A stretch of DNA of 64,000 nt from JBHJGP01 sp050331695 (GTDB lineage Bacteria > Pseudomonadota > Alphaproteobacteria > Geminicoccales > Geminicoccaceae), in contig JBHJGP010000036.1 of NCBI GenBank assembly GCA_050331695.1, forward strand, positions 1 to 64,000. The letters run 5' to 3'. Shown here piece after piece: positions 1 through 8,227 of the stretch. The position numbers were made by a program, and so were the translations under genes. Every line of letters begins with the position of its first letter. Positions within the stretch are counted from its first letter, which is position 1. Below the pieces are notes generated by a model. It saw only the letters and a program-made list of their open reading frames with translations, was not told where the DNA came from and ran no database searches.

Positions 1-13
1 GCGCTGTTAGGGG

Positions 14-160
14 TCACAAAAGGCCAAATGCCGTCATGGCGAGGCCGAGGATTGCGCCCGCCGCCAGACCGTACCATCGTTTGGACAAGGCGAAGCCTGC
101 GACCGCGATCAGTCCGGCCAACAGCACGAAGGCTAAGGTGAAGGTCGCGAATGATGGCAT
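14..160 (-). CDS. Tiny two-helix membrane protein, 48 aa
   Basis: I do not recognise a family. The reading frame gives 48 residues with two hydrophobic stretches (about residues 6-25 and 30-48) separated by a short basic Ser-Lys-Arg turn, so it looks like a small helical-hairpin inner-membrane protein. The start is the ATG whose complement ends at 160; a weak GGAA stands about 9 bases upstream. The gene lies on the same strand as the thiopurine methyltransferase behind it, about 190 bases downstream of that stop, so it could be its own unit. Hydrophobic composition and the absence of a competing frame support it, but a chance frame this short cannot be excluded. Confidence 0.5.
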   Translation of the reverse strand: MPSFATFTLAFVLLAGLIAVAGFALSKRWYGLAAGAILGLAMTAFGLL

Positions 161-353
161 GGTTGGTTCCGCTGCCTTGAGGGTGCTGACCTTAAGGTCA
201 ATCAGATAGCTGAAGTCATGGAATGAATGGCGGGGAACAGACGGCAGATTTTTTTTGTCCGGTCCGCGCCATCAGGGTTAACAGCTATCAAACTGTTGGG
301 CACCAGCCTCCTGATCCAGCTCTCAAGCGAACAGCGGAGAACTCGGCCTTGTC
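161..353. other. Spacer with no gene seen
   Basis: The 193 bases between the tiny membrane gene and the end of the methyltransferase gene contain no convincing reading frame or RNA. It probably carries the promoter of the membrane gene, but no clear -35/-10 pair stands out. Confidence 0.4.
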
Positions 354-992
354 CTAGGTCGACGTCAGCAGCCAGGCGTTCTCGGTTCCACTGCACCTCT
401 CGGCAAGTCGTCCGGAAATCTCGACGCTTGCGACGAGCTCTTGTTCATATTGATCGCCATAAAGTTCGCCGATTTCTTCGCTCGTCACCGAAAAGGGCGG
501 GCCCTCGGTCTGCGACTGATCATAGTCGTAGCTGATCAGAAATTGGGGAGCTCGGCCCGCTAGTGTTGTGAGATGCCGGCTGTAGGCTTCCCTCATCTCA
601 GGGGGCAGCGCGACGAGCGCTGCGCGATCATAAACGGCGTCGACAGAGCCCAGAAGATCCGGAGAGAAATCGAAGAAATCTCCAACGAAAACAACAACAT
701 GACGGGACTGGTAACGGATGAGGTCGCCCTGCCTGCTTACGGCGGGATCGAGACCCATCGTGCGAAAAACCTCGTCGACCGCAGCCTGGTTCAATTCGAT
801 GCCGACAACATGGTGACCCCGGGCTGCAAGCCACGCCAAATCGGTCGTCTTTCCGCAAAGAGGGACGAACACCCGGCTTCCCTGTTTCAGCGACAGCCGA
901 GACCAATGAGCGGAAAGTAACGCGTTGGGCTGCGCTTCATGGAATGCGATTTTATTTTGTTGCCATCGCTCCTGCCAGAATGCCGCTTCCAT
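354..992 (-). CDS. tpm: Thiopurine S-methyltransferase family protein
   Basis: A SAM-dependent methyltransferase of the bacterial TPMT family, which methylates thiopurines and, in bacteria, selenium and tellurium oxyanions. The N-terminus has the typical FWQERWQQ and AFHE signature (residues 5-19), followed by the SAM-binding strand VFVPLCGKT (41-49) and the acidic end of strand two in GIEL (64-67). Length is 212 aa, as usual for the family. The frame is open further upstream, but the ATG at 992 is preceded by a strong GGGGGAAAG site and begins exactly at the family N-terminus, so I chose it. It stands alone, about 100 bases beyond the end of the HlyC/CorC gene. Confidence 0.88.
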   Translation of the reverse strand: MEAAFWQERWQQNKIAFHEAQPNALLSAHWSRLSLKQGSRVFVPLCGKTTDLAWLAARGHHVVGIELNQAAVDEVFRTMGLDPAVSRQGDLIRYQSRHVVVFVGDFFDFSPDLLGSVDAVYDRAALVALPPEMREAYSRHLTTLAGRAPQFLISYDYDQSQTEGPPFSVTSEEIGELYGDQYEQELVASVEISGRLAERCSGTENAWLLTST

Positions 993-1096
993 CTTTCCCC
1001 CGATAATCTTCGCAAAACTTGCCGCCGACGTCCTGTACAACTTCATGCAAGCCTAAAGTCCAGGCGGATGGCAAAGGGCAACTTTTGCTTGTTCTC

Positions 1097-2368
1097 TCAA
1101 GCTGCTTTGATCTGGTCTGCCGGCGGGGTCACTTTGATCCGGGTGATCTGGTGGCGATGACGGCGCAGCACGTCGAAACGAAAGCCGTAAAAGGAAAAGC
1201 TCTGGCCAACGTCGGGGATCCGCTGCGCCTCGTTGATGATCAGGCCTGCGATGGTCGTAGCGTCCTCGTCGGGCAGGCGCCAGTCGAACTGGCGGTTGAG
1301 ATCGCGGACCGTGACCTTGCCCTCGGCGATCACCGAGCCGTCGGGCAGGCTTTGTATGCCGGACACTTCGACATCTTTCTCATCGACGATATCGCCGACG
1401 ATCTCCTCGATGATGTCTTCGAGCGTCACCAGACCCATCAGCGAACCATATTCATCGCCCACCAGCGCCATGTGCGAGCGTTTCTGGCGGAAGGCCAGGA
1501 GCTGGTGGCGGAGCGAGGTGGTGTCCGGGATGAACCAGGGTTTGGCGATCAGCTTGGCCGTGTCGATCCGCGCGAACTCCTCGTCGGTCATCCGCCGGGC
1601 CGCCAGCAGAACGTCCTTAGCGTGGAGGATACCGACAACGCTGTCCGGGTCGTCCCGCCAGACGGGGTAGCGGGTGAAGGGATTGGTCTCGATGATCCGC
1701 AGGATCTCGGCGTTGGGAAGGCTCTCGTCGATGGTTACCATGTCGCGGCGGTGGGTCATCACCTCGTCGACATCGACGTCGGCCAGATCGAGAATACCGC
1801 CCAGCATGTCCCGTTCCTGCTTGCCCATGCGCCCCTCCTCGCGATGGAGCTCGATGGCGCCCCGCAGGAGCTCGGCGGCCGGCATCAGCGGCGTCTTGCT
1901 GGTCTCGGCGCCGAACAGCCGCAAAACCCCGTTGACGATCAGCTCGACCAGGCGGGTCACCGGGCTGGTGATAATGACCAACATCCGGACCACCGGCGCG
2001 ATGAACAAAGACAGGGTTTCCGGGTTGCGGATGGCGTAGGTCTTGGGCAGCACCTCGGCGAAGATCACGACCATCAGGGTCATGGTGAGCGAGGCGTAGA
2101 CCACGCCGGCTTCGCCGGTGAGCTTCAGGAACAAATCGGTCGCTAGGGCGGCAGCGAGAATGTTGAAGGCATTGTTGCCGAGAAGCAGCGCGCCGATCAG
2201 CCGCTCTTTGTCGTCCAGCAAGTTTTTGACGCTGGCCGCCCGCCGGTTTCCCTCATTTGCGAGGAAGTGCAGGCGGGCTTTCGACGCTCCGGTCATGGCG
2301 GTTTCGGTGCCGGACGTGAGCGCCGAAAAAACCAGTAGAGTGATAACGGCGATGGCTGAGAGGATCAT
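1097..2368 (-). CDS. HlyC/CorC (CNNM-type) membrane protein with CBS pair
   Basis: 423-residue member of the CNNM/CorC/HlyC family of integral membrane proteins linked to magnesium or cobalt transport. Domains in order: DUF21 membrane domain with three to four helices (about 1-190, including the conserved FAEVLPKT segment near 104-111), a tandem CBS-domain pair that binds adenine nucleotide (about 205-325), and a C-terminal CorC_HlyC domain (about 340-418). It starts 9 bases after the stop of aroB on the same strand, so it is the distal gene of an aroK-aroB-HlyC/CorC operon, an order common in Rhodospirillales. Transported ion is not established from sequence. Confidence 0.92.
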   Translation of the reverse strand: MILSAIAVITLLVFSALTSGTETAMTGASKARLHFLANEGNRRAASVKNLLDDKERLIGALLLGNNAFNILAAALATDLFLKLTGEAGVVYASLTMTLMVVIFAEVLPKTYAIRNPETLSLFIAPVVRMLVIITSPVTRLVELIVNGVLRLFGAETSKTPLMPAAELLRGAIELHREEGRMGKQERDMLGGILDLADVDVDEVMTHRRDMVTIDESLPNAEILRIIETNPFTRYPVWRDDPDSVVGILHAKDVLLAARRMTDEEFARIDTAKLIAKPWFIPDTTSLRHQLLAFRQKRSHMALVGDEYGSLMGLVTLEDIIEEIVGDIVDEKDVEVSGIQSLPDGSVIAEGKVTVRDLNRQFDWRLPDEDATTIAGLIINEAQRIPDVGQSFSFYGFRFDVLRRHRHQITRIKVTPPADQIKAA

Positions 2369-2376
2369 CCTCGGGG

Positions 2377-3501
2377 TTATCCGTGTGCGGCCTCGCCTTG
2401 AGCCCGGGCGAGGACCTGGTGGAGCACTGCTTGGTCAACCTGGTCGGTCGTGAATGCCTGGCCGATCCCCCGGACGAGAACGAAGGTCAGCCTTGCGCCG
2501 ATCGCTTTCTTATCTCCGGCCATGGCATCGATCACCGCTTCAGGCGACCAGTCGGGTGCCTGGTTTTGAATAGGCAGTCCGACAGATTGGAGATGGTGTC
2601 GGACACGTCTCGTGTCATCGGCGGGCGATAAACCCAAGGCTTCCGACAGCTCGAAGGCCCGGACCATGCCGATCGCCACCGCCTCGCCGTGCAGCAGGCG
2701 GTTCGTGTAGCCGGTGAGCCGTTCGAACGCGTGGGCGAAGGTGTGGCCTAGATTGAGGAGCGCCCGCCGGCCGGTTCGCTCCTCTTCGTCCTCGGCGACG
2801 ATCTTAGCCTTGGCCTCGAGGCTTGTTTTCACGGCTCGGGTGAGGCTCTTCGGCTCACGATCCAATACGGAATGCCCCCGCTCTTCCAGCCATCCGAAGA
2901 ACGCGGCATCGCCCAACAGCCCATACTTGACCACCTCGGCATAGCCGGAACGCATTTCCCGCGGCGGCAGCGTGGCGAGTAGATCCAGATCGCACAGAAC
3001 GAGACAGGGCTGATGAAACGCGCCGATCAGATTCTTGCCGTGGGCGCTGTTGATCCCGGTCTTGCCGCCGACAGCGCTGTCGACCTGAGCGAGAAGCGTC
3101 GTGGGAAGCTGCAGAAAAGGTACGCCCCGGAGCATGCTGGCGGCGGCAAATCCGGCGAGGTCGCCGACCACGCCGCCACCCAAAGCGGCAACGGTGGTCC
3201 GCCGGTCCGGTTGACGTCTCAGGAGCGATTCCATCAACCGACCGTAACTCTCGAGGCTCTTGCTCGCCTCGCCGGGAGGTACCGGAAAGGCCTCCACCTT
3301 GAGACCCGCACCCTCGAGCGCTTCCGTCGTCCGGTAAACGGCGTCGTCCAGAGCGGTGTTGGCGTCATGAACCAAAAAGAGTCGCTGCCCATCGCCCAGC
3401 GCCTTCAGTCGCCTGCCGGCTTCTTCGATGATGCGGCTGCCGATGACGATATCGTAGCTTTGCTTCGCCAGCCCGATGGTCAGGATCCCCGGTTCGTTCA
3501 A
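2377..3501 (-). CDS. aroB: 3-dehydroquinate synthase
   Basis: AroB converts DAHP to 3-dehydroquinate, step two of the shikimate pathway, in the cytosol and uses NAD and a divalent metal. The 374-residue length is typical. Visible motifs are PPGEASKSL in the NAD domain, GGGVVGDLAGF and the following LPTTLLAQVDS, then KTGIN..GKNLIGAFHQP, and the metal-site HTFAHAFE and LLHGEAVAIG histidines. Its ATG (3499-3501) overlaps the stop of aroK, indicating translational coupling of the two consecutive-pathway enzymes. Confidence 0.97.
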   Translation of the reverse strand: MNEPGILTIGLAKQSYDIVIGSRIIEEAGRRLKALGDGQRLFLVHDANTALDDAVYRTTEALEGAGLKVEAFPVPPGEASKSLESYGRLMESLLRRQPDRRTTVAALGGGVVGDLAGFAAASMLRGVPFLQLPTTLLAQVDSAVGGKTGINSAHGKNLIGAFHQPCLVLCDLDLLATLPPREMRSGYAEVVKYGLLGDAAFFGWLEERGHSVLDREPKSLTRAVKTSLEAKAKIVAEDEEERTGRRALLNLGHTFAHAFERLTGYTNRLLHGEAVAIGMVRAFELSEALGLSPADDTRRVRHHLQSVGLPIQNQAPDWSPEAVIDAMAGDKKAIGARLTFVLVRGIGQAFTTDQVDQAVLHQVLARAQGEAAHG

Positions 3502-4073
3502 TGGACGGCGCCCAAATTTCTGGCGGTGGCGAGGACCCGTTCGACGACCCGCTCGATCGGCTCGTCGCCAGTGCGGACCGTGCCGTGGGCCTGGGCGTAG
3601 ACCGGTTCGCGCTTGGCCATCAGATCGGCCAGGATCCGGCTTGGGTCACCCTTGGACAAAAGGGGCCTCTTGCCTGGCCGCCGGGAGGTGCGCTCGACCA
3701 GCGTCTTCAGATCGGCCTGAAGCCAGATGGTAACCGTCCGTTCGCGGGTCCTGGCGCGGGTCAGCGGGTCGACGAACGCGCCGCCGCCGAGCGCGATGAC
3801 CCCGTGGTGCTCGTCGATGAGGCGGCCGATAACCCGCCGTTCGACATCGCGAAACTCGCCCTCGCCATAGATCTGAAAGATGTCGGCTATGCTCATGCCG
3901 GCGGCATGCTCGATTTCGGCATCCGAATCAACGAAGTCGATGGCCAGAGCTTGGGCCAAGCGGCGGCCGACGGCGGATTTTCCAGCGCCCATCAGACCGA
4001 CAAGGACGATGGGTTTGATCAGACCAGTTGCATCGCCACCTTCGGGTCTGCCGGCGCTGTCACAACGGTCCAC
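3498..4073 (-). CDS. aroK: Shikimate kinase
   Basis: Phosphorylates shikimate with ATP, step five of the shikimate pathway. 191 residues with the Walker A loop GLMGAGKSAVG (about 26-36), the shikimate-binding DSDAEIE just after, the GGGAF loop near residue 96 and the lid-region arginines (RPGKRPLL). The first 20 residues are an extension before the usual start of the kinase fold, so a later start is possible, but no internal ATG precedes the P-loop. First gene of the aroK-aroB operon; divergent from the plus-strand membrane gene and xerD, so the 166-base gap to 4239 should contain both promoters. Confidence 0.95.
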   Translation of the reverse strand: MDRCDSAGRPEGGDATGLIKPIVLVGLMGAGKSAVGRRLAQALAIDFVDSDAEIEHAAGMSIADIFQIYGEGEFRDVERRVIGRLIDEHHGVIALGGGAFVDPLTRARTRERTVTIWLQADLKTLVERTSRRPGKRPLLSKGDPSRILADLMAKREPVYAQAHGTVRTGDEPIERVVERVLATARNLGAVH

Positions 4074-4239
4074 GAGTATTCAGTCCTTGCCGGAGCCATG
4101 ACATCAGGTCGCCGGGCGCCGCTCGATTGCCACGCCGTCAGCCCACCGATATAACCGCATGCGGTGGTGAAACGGCAAGGCTTTCCCGCGTTGAGGGCTT
4201 GCCGGCGTCGCGATAGTGGCATGACGAGGGAAGGTGGCG

Positions 4240-4371
4240 GTGACGCGTGTGCTGTTGATGGGTCTTTGTGTTTTGGTGCTGGGCACAGGCTTGTTTCTCG
4301 TCACCTGGGACCTGAATGTGCCCACGACCCGGGTGGAGAAGGTCATCCCCAACGACAGCCTGCCGCAGTGA
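4240..4371 (+). CDS. Tiny membrane protein upstream of xerD, 43 aa
   Basis: A 43-residue frame with one strongly hydrophobic helix (about residues 4-23, rich in Leu, Val and Gly) followed by a short polar tail (WDLNVPTTRVEKVIPN). I recall similar small proteins with a Trp-Asp-x-Pro tail and a VEK motif between aroK and xerD in related Alphaproteobacteria, but cannot check this here. A GAGGG site at 4226-4230 fits the GTG start at 4240; an in-frame GTG at 4234 is too close to it. It is in the same frame as xerD with a single TGA (4369-4371) between them. Function unknown. Confidence 0.65.
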   Translation: MTRVLLMGLCVLVLGTGLFLVTWDLNVPTTRVEKVIPNDSLPQ

Positions 4372-4377
4372 ACGCGC

Positions 4378-5358
4378 TTGGGCCCCGCTAGGGCTCGGGA
4401 CCGAACGGATGCGGCGCGGCCGTTGAGCCCCTTGGTTGAAGCGTTCCTCGAGACCATGATGGTCGAGCGCGAGGCCAGCTCTAACACGATTGACGCCTAT
4501 CGCCGGGACCTGGCGGACGCCGAGCGCTGGTGCGGTACTTCGGACAGGCTGTTGATCAGCGCCGATGAGGTGCGTCTTCGAGGCTATATCCGCTCGCTCG
4601 GCAGACGCGGCTTCGCCCAGTCGACGATCCAACGCCGCCTGTCCAGCCTACGGCAGTATTTTGCGTTTCTGCTGGACGAGGGGCATCTCGAGAAGGACCC
4701 GACCCGTTTCCTCGATGCGCCCAAACCTGGCTTGCGATTGCCGAAGACGCTCCGCGAAGACGAGGTGGACCGTCTATTGACCGTCGTCGCCGAGGACAGG
4801 AGTCCCGCCGGCCTGCGGCTCCGGGCGATCGTTGAATTGCTCTACGGTGCCGGTCTTCGGGTGAGCGAGCTAGCCGGCTTGCCTCTCGCTCGGCTCGACC
4901 TGAGACGAGGTCTGCTCCAGGTGCTGGGAAAGGGCGGCCGCGAACGGGGATTGCCGCTGGGCGATAAGGCGATGGCGGCTCTCGAGGCCTATCTGCCGCA
5001 CCGGCTCGGTTTTTTCTCTGGCGGCCAGACCAGCCCTTTCGTCTTTCCGTCGCGTTCGGCGGAGGGCTATCTGACCCGGCGCCGCATCGCCCAGCTCCTG
5101 AAAGCGGCGGCGCTCAAAGCCGACCTTGATCCGGCGGCGATATCGCCGCACGTGCTCCGCCACGCGTTTGCCAGCCATCTTCTCGCCCGGGGCATGGACC
5201 TCCGCTTCGTCCAGGAGCTGCTGGGCCATGCCGACATCTCGACGACCCAGATCTACACCCATCTGGAGCAGGAGCATTTGCGTGCCCTGGTTGAGAAGGC
5301 GCATCCGCTCGCAACCGCGAAACTCGACCAGAAAGGCTCCGACGATCGCAGCAGGTGA
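4378..5358 (+). CDS. xerD: Site-specific tyrosine recombinase XerD
   Basis: XerD resolves chromosome dimers at dif together with XerC and FtsK. The 326-residue protein has an N-terminal SAM-like core-binding domain (about 16-105) and a C-terminal catalytic domain. Visible catalytic residues are Arg in GAGLRVSELAGL (about 161), Lys in GKGGRERG (about 185), His and Arg in HVLRHAF (258 and 261), His in LLGHADIST (about 284) and the nucleophile Tyr in QIYTH (about 293). The frame opens right after a TGA, with TTG at 4378 the first plausible start and TTG at 4423 an alternative close to the usual N-terminus. XerD rather than XerC is inferred from its position by aroK and overall similarity. Confidence 0.9.
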   Translation: MGPARARDRTDAARPLSPLVEAFLETMMVEREASSNTIDAYRRDLADAERWCGTSDRLLISADEVRLRGYIRSLGRRGFAQSTIQRRLSSLRQYFAFLLDEGHLEKDPTRFLDAPKPGLRLPKTLREDEVDRLLTVVAEDRSPAGLRLRAIVELLYGAGLRVSELAGLPLARLDLRRGLLQVLGKGGRERGLPLGDKAMAALEAYLPHRLGFFSGGQTSPFVFPSRSAEGYLTRRRIAQLLKAAALKADLDPAAISPHVLRHAFASHLLARGMDLRFVQELLGHADISTTQIYTHLEQEHLRALVEKAHPLATAKLDQKGSDDRSR

Positions 5359-5429
5359 CAATGCTGCGCTGCGGCATTAGGGGTTTCGCCAGCTCCGTTT
5401 TTCCAAGACAGCCGGCGAGGAGGCAGTGC

Positions 5430-6410
5430 ATGAGCTTTACGATTGTCGAACAGGCGAGCCCGCGTTTGAACCGCTCGGAACTGGCGGTTCCGGGATCAAG
5501 CGACGAGATGTTCGAGAAAGCCGCGGCTTCCGATGCCGATGTCATCTTCCTCGATCTCGAGGACGCGGTTGCGCCGGACAAGAAGGAGCAGGCCCGCAAG
5601 AACGTCGTCGCCGCGCTCAACGATGTTGACTGGGGCAAGAAGACGATCTCGGTCCGGATCAACGGTCTCGACACCCATTACATGTACCGTGACGTCGTCG
5701 ACCTCATCGAGCAGGGCGGCGAGCGCATGGACCTGATCATGATCCCGAAGGTCGGCACCGCTGCGGATGTCTACGCGGTCGACATGCTTGTCACCCAATG
5801 CGAGGCGGCCGTTGGCCGTAAGAAAAAGATCGGTTTCGAGATGATCATCGAAACCGCGCTCGGCATGGCCAACGTCGACGAGATCGCGAAGGCAAGCCGG
5901 CGCAATGAAAGCCTGCATTTTGGGGTTGCCGACTATGCCGCCTCGACCCGCGCCCGCACCACCAATATCGGCGGCGTCAATCCCGACTACAGCGTGCTGA
6001 CCGACGCCGCCGACGGTGGCGAGAGGCAGGTTCACTGGGGCGACATGTGGCACTATGCCATCGCCCGGATGGTGGTCGCCGCCCGCGCCGCCGGTCTCCG
6101 CCCGCTCGACGGCCCGTTCGGTGATTTCTCCGATGCCGACGGCTACCGCGCCGCCGCCCACCGGGCGGCTGTCCTCGGTTGCGAGGGCAAATGGGCGATC
6201 CATCCGAAACAGATCGGCCTCGCCAATGAGGTCTACAGTCCGAGCGACGCCGAGGTCGAAAAGGCCCGGCGAATCCTAGAAGCGATGGAGCAGGCGTCCC
6301 GGGACGGCAGGGGCGCCGTCAGCCTCGACGGCCGGTTGATTGACATCGCCTCGATCCGCCAGGCCGAAACCCTCGTCGCCAAGGCCGATCAGATCGCCAA
6401 AGGCGCTTGA
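5430..6410 (+). CDS. mcl1: L-malyl-CoA / beta-methylmalyl-CoA lyase
   Basis: A CitE-like aldolase of the HpcH/HpaI superfamily that closely resembles Rhodobacter Mcl1, which cleaves malyl-CoA to acetyl-CoA and glyoxylate and beta-methylmalyl-CoA to propionyl-CoA and glyoxylate in the ethylmalonyl-CoA pathway. Motifs: FLDLEDAVAP (metal Glu/Asp), SVRINGLDT, MIPKVG, MIIETALGM, and the C-terminal GKWAIHPKQI. Length 326 aa. The frame is open further upstream, but ATG 5430 has a GAGGAGG site at 5417-5423. Its TGA overlaps the TTG start of the next gene, a thioesterase. Activity toward citramalyl-CoA cannot be excluded. Confidence 0.9.
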   Translation: MSFTIVEQASPRLNRSELAVPGSSDEMFEKAAASDADVIFLDLEDAVAPDKKEQARKNVVAALNDVDWGKKTISVRINGLDTHYMYRDVVDLIEQGGERMDLIMIPKVGTAADVYAVDMLVTQCEAAVGRKKKIGFEMIIETALGMANVDEIAKASRRNESLHFGVADYAASTRARTTNIGGVNPDYSVLTDAADGGERQVHWGDMWHYAIARMVVAARAAGLRPLDGPFGDFSDADGYRAAAHRAAVLGCEGKWAIHPKQIGLANEVYSPSDAEVEKARRILEAMEQASRDGRGAVSLDGRLIDIASIRQAETLVAKADQIAKGA

Positions 6411-7156
6411 GCGCGGCCATCTATCGCGCGTCGTTCCGACCTCGGTTCTACGAGGTCGGCGCCGACGGCAAAGTCCGTCACGACGTCGTTCTGGACTGGT
6501 TGCAGGAGGCGGCCGGGACCCAGGCTTTCGACTTCGGCATGGAGATGGCCAAGGTCATGGCTCGGGGCGTGACCTGGGCGATCAGCCGGCAACGGGCGCT
6601 CTTCCATGGACGGCCTGGGCTCGGCGAGGAGATCTGGGTGGAGACCTGGCCGGCCAAACTGGTGCCCCAGGCCGCTCTGCGCGGTTATCGGGTGAGCGAC
6701 GGAGATGGCCGGCTCTTGGTGAGCGCGATTGCCGCCTGGGTGGTGCTCGATCTCAAAACCTTCAAGCCGATCGACGACCTGCCGGGTTTTCTCACTGGCA
6801 TTCCGTTCGAGCCGGGCGATCTCTTGTCCTTCGAGCGGCGCGTCATACCGGCCGTGCGCGAGGGGCTGACATCGACGGCGACGGCGGTCGGCGCGAGCCA
6901 TCTGGACATGAACGGTCACGTTAACAATGCGCGTCAGGCGGCCTTGGTGCTTGATGCGGCTTTCGCCAGCCGAGGCGTTGGGGCCGATCTTCGCGAGATC
7001 GACATTCTCTACCGCGCGCAGGCCGGCGCCGGCGACGTTTTGGAGGTTGTCAGCGAGGCGGACGGCCAGGCCACGGCGCGCCACGCCCTGCGGGCGCATG
7101 GCGGAGGGCTGGAGATCGCCCGGGCCGCCACCGCCTGGGTAGAGCAAAAGTCGTAA
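6407..7156 (+). CDS. Acyl-ACP thioesterase-like double hotdog protein
   Basis: A 249-residue thioesterase resembling the FatA/FatB acyl-ACP thioesterase family, with two hotdog halves. The first half carries the long helix region DWLQEAAG (about 30-37); the second carries the catalytic-type signature DMNGHVNN (about 166-173), with the Asn and His expected for catalysis, although the Tyr usual after VNN is replaced by Ala. The TTG start overlaps the mcl1 stop by four bases (TTGA), so the two are translationally coupled. Inference: it may hydrolyse a CoA thioester linked to the lyase reaction, such as malyl-CoA, rather than acting in fatty-acid synthesis. Substrate is unproven. Confidence 0.82.
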   Translation: MSAAIYRASFRPRFYEVGADGKVRHDVVLDWLQEAAGTQAFDFGMEMAKVMARGVTWAISRQRALFHGRPGLGEEIWVETWPAKLVPQAALRGYRVSDGDGRLLVSAIAAWVVLDLKTFKPIDDLPGFLTGIPFEPGDLLSFERRVIPAVREGLTSTATAVGASHLDMNGHVNNARQAALVLDAAFASRGVGADLREIDILYRAQAGAGDVLEVVSEADGQATARHALRAHGGGLEIARAATAWVEQKS

Positions 7157-7250
7157 CGTGACCATCACTGGACCCGATGGGGGCCTCTATCTATATGCGG
7201 ACCACGAGCCCGCGCCGGGCTGACCGGCCGCACAAGTCCTTCTGGAACTC

Positions 7251-8213
7251 ATGAGCAATCTCGAATTCGAAAAACCGATCACCGAGCTCGAAGGCAAGAT
7301 CCGCGAGCTTAAGCATCTGTCCAACGGCAGCGATATCGATCTGGCGGAAGAGATCGATCGTCTCGAGCAGCGCTGCGAGAAGATGCTGAAACAGACCTAC
7401 GGCAAGCTCAACGCCTGGCAGAAAACACAAGTGGCCCGCCATCCGGACCGGCCCCACTTCCAGGACTATGTCAGCGCGCTGATCGAGGAGTGGACGCCTC
7501 TCGCAGGCGATCGGTTCTACGGTGAGGATCCCGCCATTCAGGCGGGCCTCGGCCGGTTCCACGGTCGTCCGATCGCTATCATCGGCCATGAAAAGGGCGC
7601 CGATACCGAGGAGCGGGTGCACCACAATTTCGGCATGGCCAATCCTGAGGGCTACCGCAAGGCCATCCGGGTGATGGATCTGGCAAACCGTTTCGGCCTG
7701 CCGATCCTGACCCTGGTCGACACCGCCGGCGCTTATCCGGGGGTCGGCGCCGAGGAGCGGGGCCAGGCGGAGGCGATCGCCCGCTCAATCGAGCAATGTT
7801 TGACGGTCGAGGTGCCGCTCATCGCGGTGATCATCGGCGAAGGAGGCTCCGGCGGCGCCATCGCGCTCGCGGTCGCCGATCGCGTTCTCATGCTCGAGCA
7901 CAGCATCTATTCGGTGATCTCGCCGGAAGGTTGCGCCGCGATCCTCTGGCGCAGCGCCGATCAGGCGCCGGCCGCCGCCGAAGCGCTCGGGATCACGGCT
8001 CAGGATCTGCGCAATCGCCGGCTGATCGACAAGATCATCGACGAGCCCTTGGGGGGTGCTCATAGGGACAGAACCTCGACCATCGAGGCCGTGGGCGAGA
8101 TCATCAATGGCGAGATCACCGACCTTCTGGAGCTGGCGCCCGCCGAACGCCGGCATCTACGCCGGGAAAAATTCCTGCGTATGGGTCAGAGCCTGGACGG
8201 TCTCGCCAGCTAG
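7251..8213 (+). CDS. accA: Acetyl-CoA carboxylase carboxyltransferase alpha subunit
   Basis: AccA pairs with AccD to transfer carboxyl from biotin to acetyl-CoA, the first step of fatty-acid synthesis. The 320-residue length is normal. N-terminal coiled segment (LEFEKPITELEGKI) followed by GDRFYGEDPAI, GHEKG, the oxyanion-forming GAYPGVGAEERGQ and GEGGSGGA, and the SVISPEGCAAILW segment, all family hallmarks. It starts 94 bases after the thioesterase gene and has only a weak ribosome site. The next gene is convergent, with 14 bases between the stops. Confidence 0.97.
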   Translation: MSNLEFEKPITELEGKIRELKHLSNGSDIDLAEEIDRLEQRCEKMLKQTYGKLNAWQKTQVARHPDRPHFQDYVSALIEEWTPLAGDRFYGEDPAIQAGLGRFHGRPIAIIGHEKGADTEERVHHNFGMANPEGYRKAIRVMDLANRFGLPILTLVDTAGAYPGVGAEERGQAEAIARSIEQCLTVEVPLIAVIIGEGGSGGAIALAVADRVLMLEHSIYSVISPEGCAAILWRSADQAPAAAEALGITAQDLRNRRLIDKIIDEPLGGAHRDRTSTIEAVGEIINGEITDLLELAPAERRHLRREKFLRMGQSLDGLAS

Positions 8214-8227
8214 GCGCCAGCTCTGCG

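Noticed and set aside
1019..2146. 375-codon plus-strand frame opposite the HlyC/CorC gene
   Set aside because: Antisense shadow of a gene with clear DUF21, CBS and CorC domains.
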